The translations under genes were made by a program, and so were the position numbers. This document shows positions 9,516 through 18,991 of a stretch of 64,000 bases of DNA, in pieces. The notes under the pieces are model-generated. The model had not been told where the DNA came from. It worked only from the letters and a program-made list of their open reading frames with translations, and did no database searches. The first letter of the stretch is position 1; every line of letters starts with the position of its first letter. This stretch comes from Haloimpatiens sp042688525. Lineage in GTDB: Bacteria > Bacillota > Clostridia > Clostridiales > Clostridiaceae. The stretch lies in contig NZ_JBHWAB010000002.1 in the NCBI RefSeq assembly GCF_042688525.2, forward strand, positions 62,001-126,000, in the 5' to 3' direction.

Positions 9516-10603
9516 TTAATTGGTAAAAATACTTTTAAAAACAGGTTGGATTTCTTCAATCCATTTATTGGTTTCACGGTTATAAAATTTAGTATCTGAA
9601 TTTACTGCAAAGGGTATTCCAGCCTTATTTAGTTGTTTGGACATATATTTTGCAAATTTCACTTGTTCATTAATAGGATAATCATTACTATCATTGTAAT
9701 TGCTAGGCATCCAAGCACCTACCCATGTAGGAAAGCCTGTGTGTTTTTGCCATGCCAATGCAGCATCAATCTTATCAGTAATTAACTGTTTTTCTTTTTT
9801 GTTCCAGTTGTCCATAGTTTTCTTTTATTAGTTTTGCTGGGACCAGACGCGTAAAAATGCCACTCTGCCATAAGATAACCATTGTTTTTTGTTGGAAGTT
9901 TAAGCTCTTTTAAATAGTCTGCATCAGAACGTAGTCTAGGAGAAATAATGATTATTCTAGTAGGGTTCATTTTTCTTATTTCAGGTACAATTCTTTCATA
10001 AAGGTCATTGAGTTTTTCTGGCTTTTTATTCAATGCATCTGTAGCCTCAATCAATAAATCAAAGGATAATAAATGGGAGTAGTTTTTGTATCTTTCTGAG
10101 ATTGTAGTCCACCAGTTTACAACCTTTTCAATATTTTTTTCACTTGGGTCATTTTTAAAATCATCTGCTTGATAAGCAATAATTGGTATTATACCATTTT
10201 TAAGACAATCAGTAACCTGTTTATCTAACCCATCCAGCAGTTCTTCAGTTGCTTTTTGGGTAATACGGATACGAACGTGAGAAATACCAGCTTCTTTGAA
10301 GTCTTTTACAGCTTGTTCGTTATAGTATTTTTGACCTTGACTAGTTTTAGACCAATCAACATCCATACCTTTACCTAAAAGTTTTTGATAATCCCATGGA
10401 TTGATAGGTGAATCAATAGATGTAGTTGATAAATCCTTATCGGTTTTTTTAGAAAAATTACTTTCTGATTTGTTTGATGGACTTACATCTATAGAGGATT
10501 GATTTTTTTTAGGGTAATCATTTTCTTTTTTAGGATGAGAACATGCTGTAAATAAACTCATAGTAAAAAGTAGAGTAATTAACATAACAATTGCCTTTTT
10601 CAT
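9516..10603 (-). pseudogene. GH5-like cellulase-family lipoprotein, frameshifted
   Basis: Two frames together give one glycoside-hydrolase-5-like protein. The first (10603 to about 9782) has a lipoprotein signal peptide ending SLFTAC, a low-complexity linker and the barrel start (KGMDVDW, SHVRIRI, IPIIAYQ, LSFDLLIEATDAL, MAEWHFYASGPS). The second (from about 9815 to 9516) continues with LITDKIDAALAWQ and PTWVGAW. The break lies in the A-rich run near 9795-9805, so it is either a real one-base change or a homopolymer read error. The acid/base glutamate may be that of LLIEA. The usual nucleophile glutamate position reads GAW, so hydrolase activity is doubtful even if the frame is restored. Confidence 0.7.
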
Positions 10604-10697
10604 TTTTATCCCTCGTTTCTATAAGTAAAAAATATCAAGTAAAACTAACCTTCAGGTGAGTTTGTAACTTCCATAGAGGTTTGGTTTATATAGTAAA

Positions 10698-10726
10698 ATT
10701 ATACTTCATATACTTGAAAAGGTAAA
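10698..10726 (-). promoter_or_regulatory. Promoter for the GH5-like gene
   Basis: Minus-strand TTTACC (10726-10721), 17-base spacer, TATAAT (10703-10698), with a spacer much like those at 1072-1100 and 5705-5733. The leader contains CTAACCTTCAGGTGAG, similar to an arm of the stem-loop at 9272-9330. The remaining interval 10727-10985 shows nothing assignable. Confidence 0.5.
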
Positions 10727-10985
10727 ATATAATCAGGTTTTATAATATACTGTGTATAACAGATATAGAGTAAAAAATATATTATAGATTTACAAATAAA
10801 ATAAGTTTCAATTATTGAATAGTTTATGTATGGAACTAATTTGAAAGAAAGGTTATTAAATAAATCTTAGTAGAACTTATATATGGATGCAGCAGCATTA
10901 ACTTACCTTTCAAGGAAGTGTTCAGCCTTAGTATACATAAGATAAATATTATAATATAGATTTTTAATATGAAAGGAGATTTGCA

Positions 10986-11336
10986 ATGTTAATTGTAAAT
11001 ATTATTTCAATTTTGTTAGATATTTTTCTATGTGTAATGAGCATCTATTCATTTGCAATGAGTTATTTCTTTTTTTCTGGAAAATCAAGTAAATTAGTAA
11101 AAAGAAAATATAAAAAATATAATGATGATATTATAAAAAACATGTCTTCCCGTATCCGTAAAGGAGTCACGTATATAATATATGGAGTTTTATGGGGGCT
11201 ATGGTGTATATCTGAAATTTTATATACGTTAAATGACCAAGGGATTTTTGTAAAATCTAGTGTAATAGAAATAATACTGATTGTTACTATCATTTTTGAC
11301 GGTATATTGGATAGCAAGTATGGGAAAAAAAGTTAA
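10986..11336 (+). CDS. Small membrane protein of unknown function
   Basis: A 116-residue protein with three hydrophobic segments: about 3-30, 57-80 (VTYIIYGVLWGLWCISEILY) and 90-108 (VIEIILIVTIIFDGIL). A basic stretch (KLVKRKYKKY) lies between the first two. GGAGAT lies ahead of the ATG. It belongs to no family I recognise. It heads a run of small membrane-protein genes (10986-12714) on both strands. Confidence 0.65.
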   Translation: MLIVNIISILLDIFLCVMSIYSFAMSYFFFSGKSSKLVKRKYKKYNDDIIKNMSSRIRKGVTYIIYGVLWGLWCISEILYTLNDQGIFVKSSVIEIILIVTIIFDGILDSKYGKKS

Positions 11337-11404
11337 ATTATATACTGTTTATATAGAAATAATTCTCATAACGTATTATTTCTTGTATTTTTTCGTAGAT
11401 TATT

Positions 11405-11743
11405 TTAAATATTTAAGTTTTTTATACAATGGCTAAATCTATAATATTCTAGTGCAATTAATAATGTAACTAAAGCGGATGATCTAAAGCTATAGTTTGA
11501 AGATATTGTAAAAAATATACTATATATTAATACATATAGATGATGTTTTTTTGAATGTTGGTTAAATGTATTTAGATTTTCTTTATATTTTAGATTTTTT
11601 CTATTTATTAACGATATCATTTTTAAATCAAAATTTGTAAGTTTAGTAAAAATATTTTTACTAAAACTTATGTATATTAGAAGCTGATAAGTTGTAAAGC
11701 CAATGATTATTATAAAAGAGATATAATTTAATATATTTTTCAT
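11405..11743 (-). CDS. Small membrane protein of unknown function
   Basis: A 112-residue protein with a hydrophobic N-terminus (about 5-27), a charged middle (LINRKNLKYKENLN) and a hydrophobic stretch HLYVLIYSIFFTISSNYSF followed by LVTLLIALEYYRF. GAAAGGA lies ahead of the start. It converges on the gene at 10986. The role is unknown. Confidence 0.6.
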   Translation of the reverse strand: MKNILNYISFIIIIGFTTYQLLIYISFSKNIFTKLTNFDLKMISLINRKNLKYKENLNTFNQHSKKHHLYVLIYSIFFTISSNYSFRSSALVTLLIALEYYRFSHCIKNLNI

Positions 11744-11852
11744 ACTAAATTTCCTTTCTATGATTAAGTATATATTTATATACTTAATTATATACTATTT
11801 GTTATTAAAAGGTATATAAGATATATAATGTATAATAGAAAGGATACATATA

Positions 11853-11960
11853 TGTTCTGAAATAGCAGCTACATGCTTTATAGACATAGACAAAACGTTA
11901 TAAAGCAAAGAACTTGAAGAGGAATTTAAGGATAAATGGTTCAAAATGGATATACAATAA
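11853..11960 (+). pseudogene. Possible HAD-type phosphatase remnant
   Basis: A ribosome binding site (GAAAGGA) and ATG at 11853 are followed, one frame over, by IAATCFIDIDKTL, then a stop, then SKELEEEFKDKWFKMDI. The FIDIDKTL string resembles the DxDxT nucleophile motif of HAD hydrolases. Multiple stops and a frameshift mean the gene is dead if it ever was one. This is weak evidence. Confidence 0.3.
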
Positions 11961-11995
11961 GATTTATAACTTCAATAAAAAGAAGGGGATTATAA

Positions 11996-12307
11996 ATGAA
12001 AAAATTTGTTGTTGATTTTATAGTTTTTCTTATAATTTACTTTTGCATTTTTCAAATAGGATCTAATACAGGAGGAAATTCGAGACTAAAATATACTAGA
12101 TCTATAAAAAAAGATACAAGCCATGTTGATTTATCAACTATTTTTAAAGACTTATTTTGGATAATATTATCTGTTATTTCATATTTGATGTATATATATG
12201 GATTTAAAGATAATGATATTTTTATGATTATAATACTACTATTCTTTGTGATATTTTTTACAGTAATTCTTATAAAAGATATAAAAAAGTATAAAATTAA
12301 TAAATAA
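11996..12307 (+). CDS. Small membrane protein of unknown function
   Basis: A 103-residue protein with hydrophobic segments at about 4-22, 53-70 (FWIILSVISYLMYIYGF) and 74-93 (IFMIIILLFFVIFFTVIL), with a short basic tail. Its start follows AAGGGG. No recognisable family. It lies among other small membrane-protein genes, which could be accessory or immunity-type proteins, but nothing in the sequence proves that. Confidence 0.6.
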   Translation: MKKFVVDFIVFLIIYFCIFQIGSNTGGNSRLKYTRSIKKDTSHVDLSTIFKDLFWIILSVISYLMYIYGFKDNDIFMIIILLFFVIFFTVILIKDIKKYKINK

Positions 12308-12352
12308 AGGTTGCTGCAATTTATTTACTTAGTAGAGATGACGGAAAAATTA

Positions 12353-12436
12353 TTATTTTTCGCCTATTTTATTGCCTAAAAGTTTCTCAATATAATTAAA
12401 ATCAATTTTAGCATTATCTAGCTTATAGTATTTATA
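12353..12436 (-). pseudogene. C-terminal fragment of an unknown gene
   Basis: A short minus-strand frame, YKYYKLDNAKIDFNYIEKLL and then GNKIGEK, ends at TAA and begins just after an in-frame stop with no start codon. Its composition looks like the tail of a real protein. Nothing else is visible in 12308-12513. Confidence 0.3.
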
Positions 12437-12513
12437 TCATCTATTATTTGAGAGTACGTATATTTAAAATGATAATAATGTAAAATTATAAAGTAAATAA
12501 AGGGGTTATAAAA

Positions 12514-12714
12514 ATGAAAAAAATATCAACAAAATGGTTAATAAAGCAATTTCTTATTGTACTTCTAACCACATTTTTAGTGGATTTAATATGTTCTTAT
12601 CTTGGGATATATGGATATCAACCTATTAAGAAAGATATATTTTCACATATTCTTATTTGGAGTACCGTGTATTGCATGTTAGCTTCTATTTTTAAATTGT
12701 ATAAAAATGTATAA
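12514..12714 (+). CDS. Small two-helix membrane protein
   Basis: A 66-residue protein with AAAGGGG ahead of its start. It has two hydrophobic segments (about 12-32 and 43-61) and a basic N-terminus (MKKISTKWLIKQ), suggesting cytoplasmic ends. Function unknown. Confidence 0.6.
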   Translation: MKKISTKWLIKQFLIVLLTTFLVDLICSYLGIYGYQPIKKDIFSHILIWSTVYCMLASIFKLYKNV

Positions 12715-12740
12715 AATTAAATATTTATTTATTAATTTTC

Positions 12741-13394
12741 TCAACTTTTTATTTTTCTAGTATTTATTGTTTTTTCAGCTATATAAGTTATTTGTTTTAA
12801 AAATTCGTCATATGATACTTTATCTGAATTATCAACAATATAATCTGCAATATTAATAACATCTTTAGCGTGATGTTTTTCTTTAAAAAGATCATTTTCT
12901 TTAACTTTTTCAAGCATCTCCTCTAAAGTTATTTTACATTTGCCTTCAGCTTCTGCTTCTTTATTTACTTTCAGCATTTGTCTATATGCACGAATTTCAA
13001 TAGGTGCTTCGATATAAATGTTTGCAACCCTATCGCCTAATTCTCTCTTTAGAAATTCACCTAAAGGTGCTCTATACAAACTTTCTATTGATACTTTTGT
13101 GATTTTTTCCTTTTTCATTTTTTCAATTAACCTAAATAAAAATTCTCTAAAAACTTGTTCTTGGTTATATTTATATAATTCAACAAAATACTCATTTTTT
13201 ATTCCATTTGATAAATCAAAACCAATATCTTCCATCATTTCTCTTTCAATTTTAATTATTTTTTGTCTTTTTATTCCCAATGTATCAAGATACTTACCAG
13301 CAGATGATTTTCCACATTCACTTAATCCACCTAATGTAAACAAAGCCTCTACATATTCTAAGTTTTTTACATATTCTTCATTGCTAAAATTCAT
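12741..13394 (-). CDS. P-loop nucleotide kinase-like protein
   Basis: A 217-residue protein. Near its N-terminus it has a Walker A loop, GGLSECGKSSAGKYL, where the GxxxxGKS core binds ATP. The rest is helical and charged, as in small-molecule kinases of the dephospho-CoA or adenylate kinase type. A second basic region includes EIRAYRQMLK, where a lid arginine could lie. The ATG at 13394 is chosen because GGGAGG lies 7 bases upstream; a TTG at 13409 is in frame but has no such site. The substrate is unknown. Confidence 0.7.
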   Translation of the reverse strand: MNFSNEEYVKNLEYVEALFTLGGLSECGKSSAGKYLDTLGIKRQKIIKIEREMMEDIGFDLSNGIKNEYFVELYKYNQEQVFREFLFRLIEKMKKEKITKVSIESLYRAPLGEFLKRELGDRVANIYIEAPIEIRAYRQMLKVNKEAEAEGKCKITLEEMLEKVKENDLFKEKHHAKDVINIADYIVDNSDKVSYDEFLKQITYIAEKTINTRKIKS

Positions 13395-13605
13395 ATTTAA
13401 ACCTCCCAAAAATTTTTAGTATATAATTTTTTCAAAAAAATACATATTATGTAATTAAATACTTTGATAAAATAATTATACAATATATATTTAGTACATT
13501 AAAATTATGTGAAATAATGCTGAATACTTGTTAAAATAATACTAATATGTATATTATATCATAACACATTATAAAATATATATTAAGGCCACAGGAGGTA
13601 ATGTT

Positions 13606-13704
13606 ATGAAAAAACAGAATTTTAACATTAGAGTTAGTTTTATAAATTGGGGTAGTACCATTGGAGCTATCACCATAGGAAAACTCAATTATATGAAATG
13701 TTAA
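13606..13704 (+). CDS. Possible 32-residue peptide
   Basis: ATG follows a strong site (AGGAGG, 6 bases). The frame encodes 32 residues: a basic start MKKQNFNIRVSF, then NWGSTIGAITIGKLNYMKC and stop. It lies 24 bases before the next gene and may be co-transcribed with it. It could be a true small peptide or the remains of a longer gene; only the ribosome binding site supports translation. Confidence 0.4.
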   Translation: MKKQNFNIRVSFINWGSTIGAITIGKLNYMKC

Positions 13705-13728
13705 TAAATCAGCTTAGGAGGAGTACAT

Positions 13729-14205
13729 ATGTTAAAAAATAGAAAGATATTGTGTGCATTTATATTAATAATTTTGGTTATAACTTTAAGTAGTATTATT
13801 TATGTAAGAGGAAGGAAAGACATTCCAAAGTTAACTGTAACTTATAATGGGAAAAATGTAGAAGTAGGACAAGGTCCTTATAAATGGAAGTCTAGAGGTA
13901 AACTAAAAGAATATACACTTGATACTTATTCAAAAGTACTATGTAAACTTTTACCAGAAATAAAAGTATCACCTAATGGACAGTTAAAATTACACTTTGA
14001 TTATCAGCCTAAATCCATTACTTTATCTGGTTCAAGTGAAACTGATGGAAAAGTGATAAAAAATAATGTCATAAATATAGCAGATTATAATACAGGAATA
14101 TATTTTTTAGATTGTAAGTGGAAAGAAGGGCTTGTGATTTATGTAATTTATGTTGATATAGGTGATTGGAAGACAGGTGACGAGATTGAAAACATTAACA
14201 AATAG
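13729..14205 (+). CDS. Exported or membrane-anchored protein of unknown function
   Basis: A 158-residue protein with one N-terminal hydrophobic helix (about 8-27, ILCAFILIILVITLSSIIYV) after a basic start. A soluble, probably extracytoplasmic beta-rich part follows (LTVTYNGKNVEVGQGPYKWK). There is no lipobox cysteine, so an uncleaved anchor is likely. AGGAGG lies ahead of the ATG. The tail resembles small clostridial secreted proteins with a GPYKW motif, but I can name no function. Confidence 0.65.
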   Translation: MLKNRKILCAFILIILVITLSSIIYVRGRKDIPKLTVTYNGKNVEVGQGPYKWKSRGKLKEYTLDTYSKVLCKLLPEIKVSPNGQLKLHFDYQPKSITLSGSSETDGKVIKNNVINIADYNTGIYFLDCKWKEGLVIYVIYVDIGDWKTGDEIENINK

Positions 14206-14371
14206 AAATATTAGGATTCCATTTCATATGTTTTAAGAATACCTTTATTTATTTTTTGATACCTATACATATTTATTTAATATAGCACACATTTACAATA
14301 ATGTTAATATAAATCAAAGTATGTATATAAATACTTTCAATAATATAATTTTATAGAAAAATAATAAAATA

Positions 14372-14400
14372 TTGACAAATTTGATTATATGGAATAATAT
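14372..14400 (+). promoter_or_regulatory. Promoter of the valS T-box transcript
   Basis: TTGACA (14372-14377), 17-base spacer, TAATAT (14395-14400). It fits a vegetative sigma-A promoter that would start transcription just before the T-box leader. The remaining part of 14206-14371 shows nothing else. Confidence 0.75.
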
Positions 14401-14419
14401 AAAATAAATTTAATATTCA

Positions 14420-14647
14420 GAAACGATGAAAAAGAGGAGTAAGAATTAGGAAGTATTAAGAGAGGAAGGTCTTGGCTGAAAGCCTTCTATACGGAATATT
14501 CTGAAGTAGCTTTTGAGTTTCTTTACTGAAATTGTAGTAAGTAAAGACGGCTTTTTATAGTCGTTATTAAATTAAGAGTCTATCTCATTGATAGAAACAA
14601 AGGTGGTACCGCGAGTCTTCGTCCTTTTAGGGACGAAGATTTTTTTA
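14420..14647 (+). promoter_or_regulatory. T-box riboswitch leader of valS
   Basis: The leader carries the T-box core AAAGGTGGTACCGCG (14599-14613), which pairs with the acceptor end of uncharged tRNA. A terminator hairpin follows: TCTTCGTCC with GGACGAAGA and a T-run (14616-14647). Upstream are stem I sequences including the AGGAAG/GGTCTTGGCTGAAAGCC region. A GTA triplet at 14506-14508, in CTGAAGTAGC, is a candidate valine specifier, but I did not fold the RNA. Uncharged tRNA-Val should favour readthrough into valS 68 bases downstream. Confidence 0.92.
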
Positions 14648-14714
14648 TGTAATATGTGCCTTTGTTCATTTAAAATGAGTTGAATATTCAAATAATTTTA
14701 AGGGAGGTTTAAAA

Positions 14715-17357
14715 ATGAAAGGAAAAAAAGAGTTAGCAACTACATATAATCCAAAAGATTTTGAAGACAGAATTTATAAAACATGGGAAGAGAAAAAATA
14801 CTTTACTCCAGTTATTGATAAGAGTAAAAAACCATTTACAATAGTTATGCCGCCACCAAATATAACTGGAAAACTTCATTTAGGGCATGCTTTAGATAAT
14901 ACGCTGCAAGATATGATAATAAGATTTAAGAGAATGCAGGGATATTGTGCTTTATGGTTGCCAGGAGAGGATCATGCTTCTATTGCAACTGAAGTAAAAG
15001 TTGAAAATGAATTATTAAAGCAAGGGTTAGTTAAAAAAGAAATGGGAAGAGAAGCATTTTTAGAAAAGGTGTGGCAATGGTCTAATGAATATAGAAAAAC
15101 AATTAGGAAGCAACTTAAAAAGGTAGGTATCTCAGCTGATTTTACAAGAGAAGCATTTACTATGGATGAAAAGCTAAATAAAGCTGTTAGAACAGTATTT
15201 GTTAAATTATATAATGAAGGATTAATATATCAAGGAAATAGAATAACTAATAGGTGTCCAAAATGTAATACATCTCTATCAGATGCAGAAATTGATCATG
15301 AAGAATTAGAAGGACATTTATGGTATATAAAATATCCCTTTGTAGATGGTTCAGGGTATGTAGAAATAGCTACTACAAGACCAGAAACATTACTTGGAGA
15401 TACAGCAGTTGCTGTTAATCCAAATGATGAAAGATTTAATGATTTAATTGGTAAAAAATTAAGACTACCACTAGTTGATAGAGAGATATGTATTATTGGT
15501 GATGATTACGTTGATATTGAATTTGGAACAGGTGCTGTTAAAATTACACCTGCTCATGATCCAAATGATTTTGAAATAGGAAAGAGACACAATTTACCAC
15601 AGATTAGAGTTCTAGATTATGAGGGTAAAATAAATGAATTAGGAGGTAAATATAAAGGGTTAGATAGATATGAAGCTAGAAAACAAATAGTTAAAGATTT
15701 AGATGAATTAGGGCTACTAGTTAAAGTGGAACCTCATATTCATAATGTAGGAACACATGACAGATGTGGAACGGTTGTAGAGCCAATAATTTCAAAGCAA
15801 TGGTATGTTAAAATGAAATCATTAGCAAAGCCGGCCATTGAAGCGGTTAGAAATGGAGATATTAAGTTCATTCCTCAAAGATTTGATAAAACATATTTTA
15901 ATTGGATGGAAAATATTCAAGATTGGTGTATATCAAGGCAATTATGGTGGGGACATAGAATACCAGTATGGTATTGTAATGATTGTGGGCACATAAATGT
16001 ATCAATAGATGAACCTACAAAATGTGAAAAGTGTGGAAGTCATAATTTAGAACAAGAAAAGGATGTTTTAGATACGTGGTTTTCATCAGCATTATGGCCT
16101 TTTTCAACTTTAGGTTGGCCAAATAACACTGAAGATTTAGAGTATTTCTATCCAACAAATGTGCTAATTACAGGTTATGATATTATATTTCCATGGGTAG
16201 CTAGAATGATATTTTCAGGAATTCATAATATGAATGAAAAGCCATTTGATACAGTTTTAATACATGGTATTGTAAGGGATTCTCAAGGAAGGAAGATGAG
16301 TAAATCTTTAGGAAATGGAGTAGATCCACTTGAAGTTATTGAAGAGTATGGTGCAGATGCTTTGAGATTTATGCTCATAACAGGTAATTCTCCAGGTAAT
16401 GATATAAGGTATATTCCAGAAAAAGTTGAGGCAGCAAGAAATTTTGCAAATAAGATATGGAATGCTTCAAGGTTTGTTAAGATGAATCTTGATAATGAAA
16501 TTAGAAATAAATACGCTAACTGTAAAGAATATAGTTTAGCAGATAAGTGGATTCTTTCTAGAATGAATACTCTAGTTAAAGAAGTTACAGAAAACATGGA
16601 AAAATATGAATTAGGAATTGCACTTCAAAAGATTTATGACTTTATGTGGAATGAATTTTGTGATTGGTATATAGAATTAGTTAAGCCTGTATTATTTGAA
16701 GGTAATGAGAAAGAAAAGGGAATTGTTTATAATGTGTTGTACATTGTATTAACTACAGTATTGAAATTATTACATCCATCAATGCCATTTATAACAGAAG
16801 AAATATATACTACTTTAACAGGAAACGAAACAATTACAACATCATCATGGCCAGAGTATAAAAAAGAATTAAAGGAAGATAAAGCAGAAAAGGATATGGA
16901 ATATATTATTGAGGCAATTAAGGCATTAAGAAATTTAAGGGCTAAAATGAATGTTCCACCATCAAAAAAAGCTAAAATAATTAGTTATGTATTAGGTGAT
17001 GCTAAGGAAGCATTTACTTCAGGATGTAGATATATTAAGAAATTAGGTTCAGCTTCAGATATTGAATTTATTACTGATAAATCTAAAGTTCCAGAAAATT
17101 CTGTATCACTAATAGTTAAGGGCGGAGAGCTATTTATGCCATTATTTGATTTAGTGGATAAGGAGAAGGAACTTAGTAGATTAAATAAAGAAAAGAATAA
17201 GCTTGAAGGTGAAATATTAAGAATTGATAAAAAACTCTCAAATAAGGGTTTTATAACTAAAGCTCCTGAAAAAGTTGTTAAAGGAGAAAAGGGTAAAAAA
17301 GAAAAATATAAAGAAATGCTTGATGGTATTGTTGAGAGGATATGTACATTCAAATAA
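14715..17357 (+). CDS. valS: Valyl-tRNA synthetase
   Basis: This class I synthetase attaches valine to tRNA-Val in the cytoplasm. At 880 residues it has the normal bacterial length. The HIGH motif is in PPPNITGKLHLGHAL (about 42-56) and the KMSKS loop in GRKMSKSLGN (about 522-531). The editing domain follows the zinc-ribbon-like CPKC segment (NRCPKCNTSLSDAEIDHE); a second CxxC pair is seen at WYCNDCGHINV. The last ~65 residues form the coiled-coil tRNA arm typical of ValRS. GGGAGG precedes the ATG. Expression is set by the T-box leader. Confidence 0.98.
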   Translation: MKGKKELATTYNPKDFEDRIYKTWEEKKYFTPVIDKSKKPFTIVMPPPNITGKLHLGHALDNTLQDMIIRFKRMQGYCALWLPGEDHASIATEVKVENELLKQGLVKKEMGREAFLEKVWQWSNEYRKTIRKQLKKVGISADFTREAFTMDEKLNKAVRTVFVKLYNEGLIYQGNRITNRCPKCNTSLSDAEIDHEELEGHLWYIKYPFVDGSGYVEIATTRPETLLGDTAVAVNPNDERFNDLIGKKLRLPLVDREICIIGDDYVDIEFGTGAVKITPAHDPNDFEIGKRHNLPQIRVLDYEGKINELGGKYKGLDRYEARKQIVKDLDELGLLVKVEPHIHNVGTHDRCGTVVEPIISKQWYVKMKSLAKPAIEAVRNGDIKFIPQRFDKTYFNWMENIQDWCISRQLWWGHRIPVWYCNDCGHINVSIDEPTKCEKCGSHNLEQEKDVLDTWFSSALWPFSTLGWPNNTEDLEYFYPTNVLITGYDIIFPWVARMIFSGIHNMNEKPFDTVLIHGIVRDSQGRKMSKSLGNGVDPLEVIEEYGADALRFMLITGNSPGNDIRYIPEKVEAARNFANKIWNASRFVKMNLDNEIRNKYANCKEYSLADKWILSRMNTLVKEVTENMEKYELGIALQKIYDFMWNEFCDWYIELVKPVLFEGNEKEKGIVYNVLYIVLTTVLKLLHPSMPFITEEIYTTLTGNETITTSSWPEYKKELKEDKAEKDMEYIIEAIKALRNLRAKMNVPPSKKAKIISYVLGDAKEAFTSGCRYIKKLGSASDIEFITDKSKVPENSVSLIVKGGELFMPLFDLVDKEKELSRLNKEKNKLEGEILRIDKKLSNKGFITKAPEKVVKGEKGKKEKYKEMLDGIVERICTFK

Positions 17358-17456
17358 TAAAATGATGTTTACTTGATTTGAAAGGATAAAGAAGTTATGA
17401 ATAATATGTTATCTTTTTTTTATAAATGAAACTTATAACAATATTAAAAATTTAAT

Positions 17457-17494
17457 TTTGTAATAGAAGGGGTAAAAAACTCTTCTATTACAAA
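17457..17494. terminator. Stem-loop between valS and the Hxs operon
   Basis: TTTGTAATAGAAG (17457-17469) pairs perfectly with CTTCTATTACAAA (17482-17494). It separates the convergent valS and hxsB ends and could stop transcription from both sides, though the following U-runs are weak. Confidence 0.55.
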
Positions 17495-17547
17495 TGAATT
17501 ATATTATGATTAGGATGTAATGGCTAGATATAAATAGTAAATAATAT

Positions 17548-18978
17548 TTAATTAGCCCATCTTTTAAAAATTTGCATGATTTTTTCGTCTTTTTCTTTTA
17601 TCTTAGCAAATAATATATTAAGAATTCCCTTATTAATTTTACATCTATAACTTATAGGCATTTTACCAAATATGGATTTTTGTTCTATATAATTATATAC
17701 AGGACAAGTTCCACAATAAGGATGATATATACATTCAGAACAACTTGGTAAAGTCTCTAAACAAGAGGATATACATATTGATTTTGTAACCGGATTATTT
17801 ATGAGTTGTTCGTACATACTTCTATGAACATTTCCTAGTTTAAAACTTTTATCTCCACTTTCAGCTAACATTCTTGCTTCATCACAAGAATAAATATTTC
17901 CATCATAGTTGTAGGCTAGTTGTCCAATGCCACCTCCACAAGGTGAACGCAATTCCATATAATTTATTGATTTATTTTCTAAAATCTTTTTAAGAAATAT
18001 TGATGCTTGGGTTTCTACTATAGTTATTCCTTTTAAGGACAATTCTAATATATAATCTAAACACTTTTTATAGAATTCACAAAATTCTTCAGGAGTATAT
18101 CCTATAACATCCCAATTTTTAATACTAAATCCTATAGGAGTTAGTGGTCTTATGAATATATTATTTATTCCTAATTTTATATATTGGTCAATAATTTGTT
18201 TTGGATAAGATAAACTTTTTTTTGTAGTTGTTTCAATAGCTCCGACTTTTCTATTAATATTTCTATTTAAATACTCTTTATTTATAAGCTCCATGTTATT
18301 TTGCGTTATATATAATGTTGGTTTATTATTCATAGGTCTATTATAATTATGAACAGTACTATTACCATCAATAGAAGTACAAATATTAACATTGTTATTA
18401 ATCAAAAATTCCATAATATCTTCTGTCAGTAATGTTAAATTAGACACTAAATTAAAACTAATTTGTTTTTCTTGATTAATATTTTTTTGTTTTGTATACT
18501 CTACAATATGTTTAAGAGTATCAAAATTTAATAATGGTTCTCCACCTTGAAATTCAAAACTTAAATGTTTTGAAGTAGATTGTAGTGCTATATCAACAGC
18601 CTTTTCTGCAATATCAAAATTCATTTTAAGTTTTTTGGATTGTATATTTTTAGCAGATGCTTGACAATATATACAATTCATATTGCAATTTACTGTTAAT
18701 ATAAATATATGTAATTGAGTACGTTCAAATAAATAAGATTTAGACTTTCGAATTTTTGATGATGTATTACGAATAAATATTTCTTTATTTGTATCATAAA
18801 TAAAGTAATTACTTAGTAATTCATTATATATATTGCTATTTTTTTCTAATTTGTTGTGTAGTAGCTTTTTAAAATCTTTTTCTTTTAAAAAAATAAATTT
18901 ACCTAAATCATTTGTTAATAAATACTCTTGTCCAAATTTTCTAAAGTTAAAATAATTTAAATTATATTTATTTTCCAT
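17548..18978 (-). CDS. hxsB: His-Xaa-Ser system radical SAM/SPASM maturase HxsB
   Basis: A 476-residue radical SAM enzyme with the 4Fe-4S cysteines C98-x3-C102-x2-C105 (VNCNMNCIYC) and the SAM-binding GGEP at about 145. A C-terminal SPASM region rich in cysteines (CGGGIGQLAYNYDG, YSCDEAR, CISSCLETLPSCSECIYHPYC) should hold auxiliary clusters. Such enzymes modify peptide substrates, here presumably HxsA. The ATG at 18978 has GAGGAG about 10 bases upstream; the upstream TTG-type start at 19011 overlaps hxsC. It is last in the operon. The family call rests on the pairing with HxsC, HxsD and a His-Xaa-Ser repeat protein. Confidence 0.88.
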   Translation of the reverse strand: MENKYNLNYFNFRKFGQEYLLTNDLGKFIFLKEKDFKKLLHNKLEKNSNIYNELLSNYFIYDTNKEIFIRNTSSKIRKSKSYLFERTQLHIFILTVNCNMNCIYCQASAKNIQSKKLKMNFDIAEKAVDIALQSTSKHLSFEFQGGEPLLNFDTLKHIVEYTKQKNINQEKQISFNLVSNLTLLTEDIMEFLINNNVNICTSIDGNSTVHNYNRPMNNKPTLYITQNNMELINKEYLNRNINRKVGAIETTTKKSLSYPKQIIDQYIKLGINNIFIRPLTPIGFSIKNWDVIGYTPEEFCEFYKKCLDYILELSLKGITIVETQASIFLKKILENKSINYMELRSPCGGGIGQLAYNYDGNIYSCDEARMLAESGDKSFKLGNVHRSMYEQLINNPVTKSICISSCLETLPSCSECIYHPYCGTCPVYNYIEQKSIFGKMPISYRCKINKGILNILFAKIKEKDEKIMQIFKRWAN

Positions 18979-18991
18979 ACAAATAATCTCC

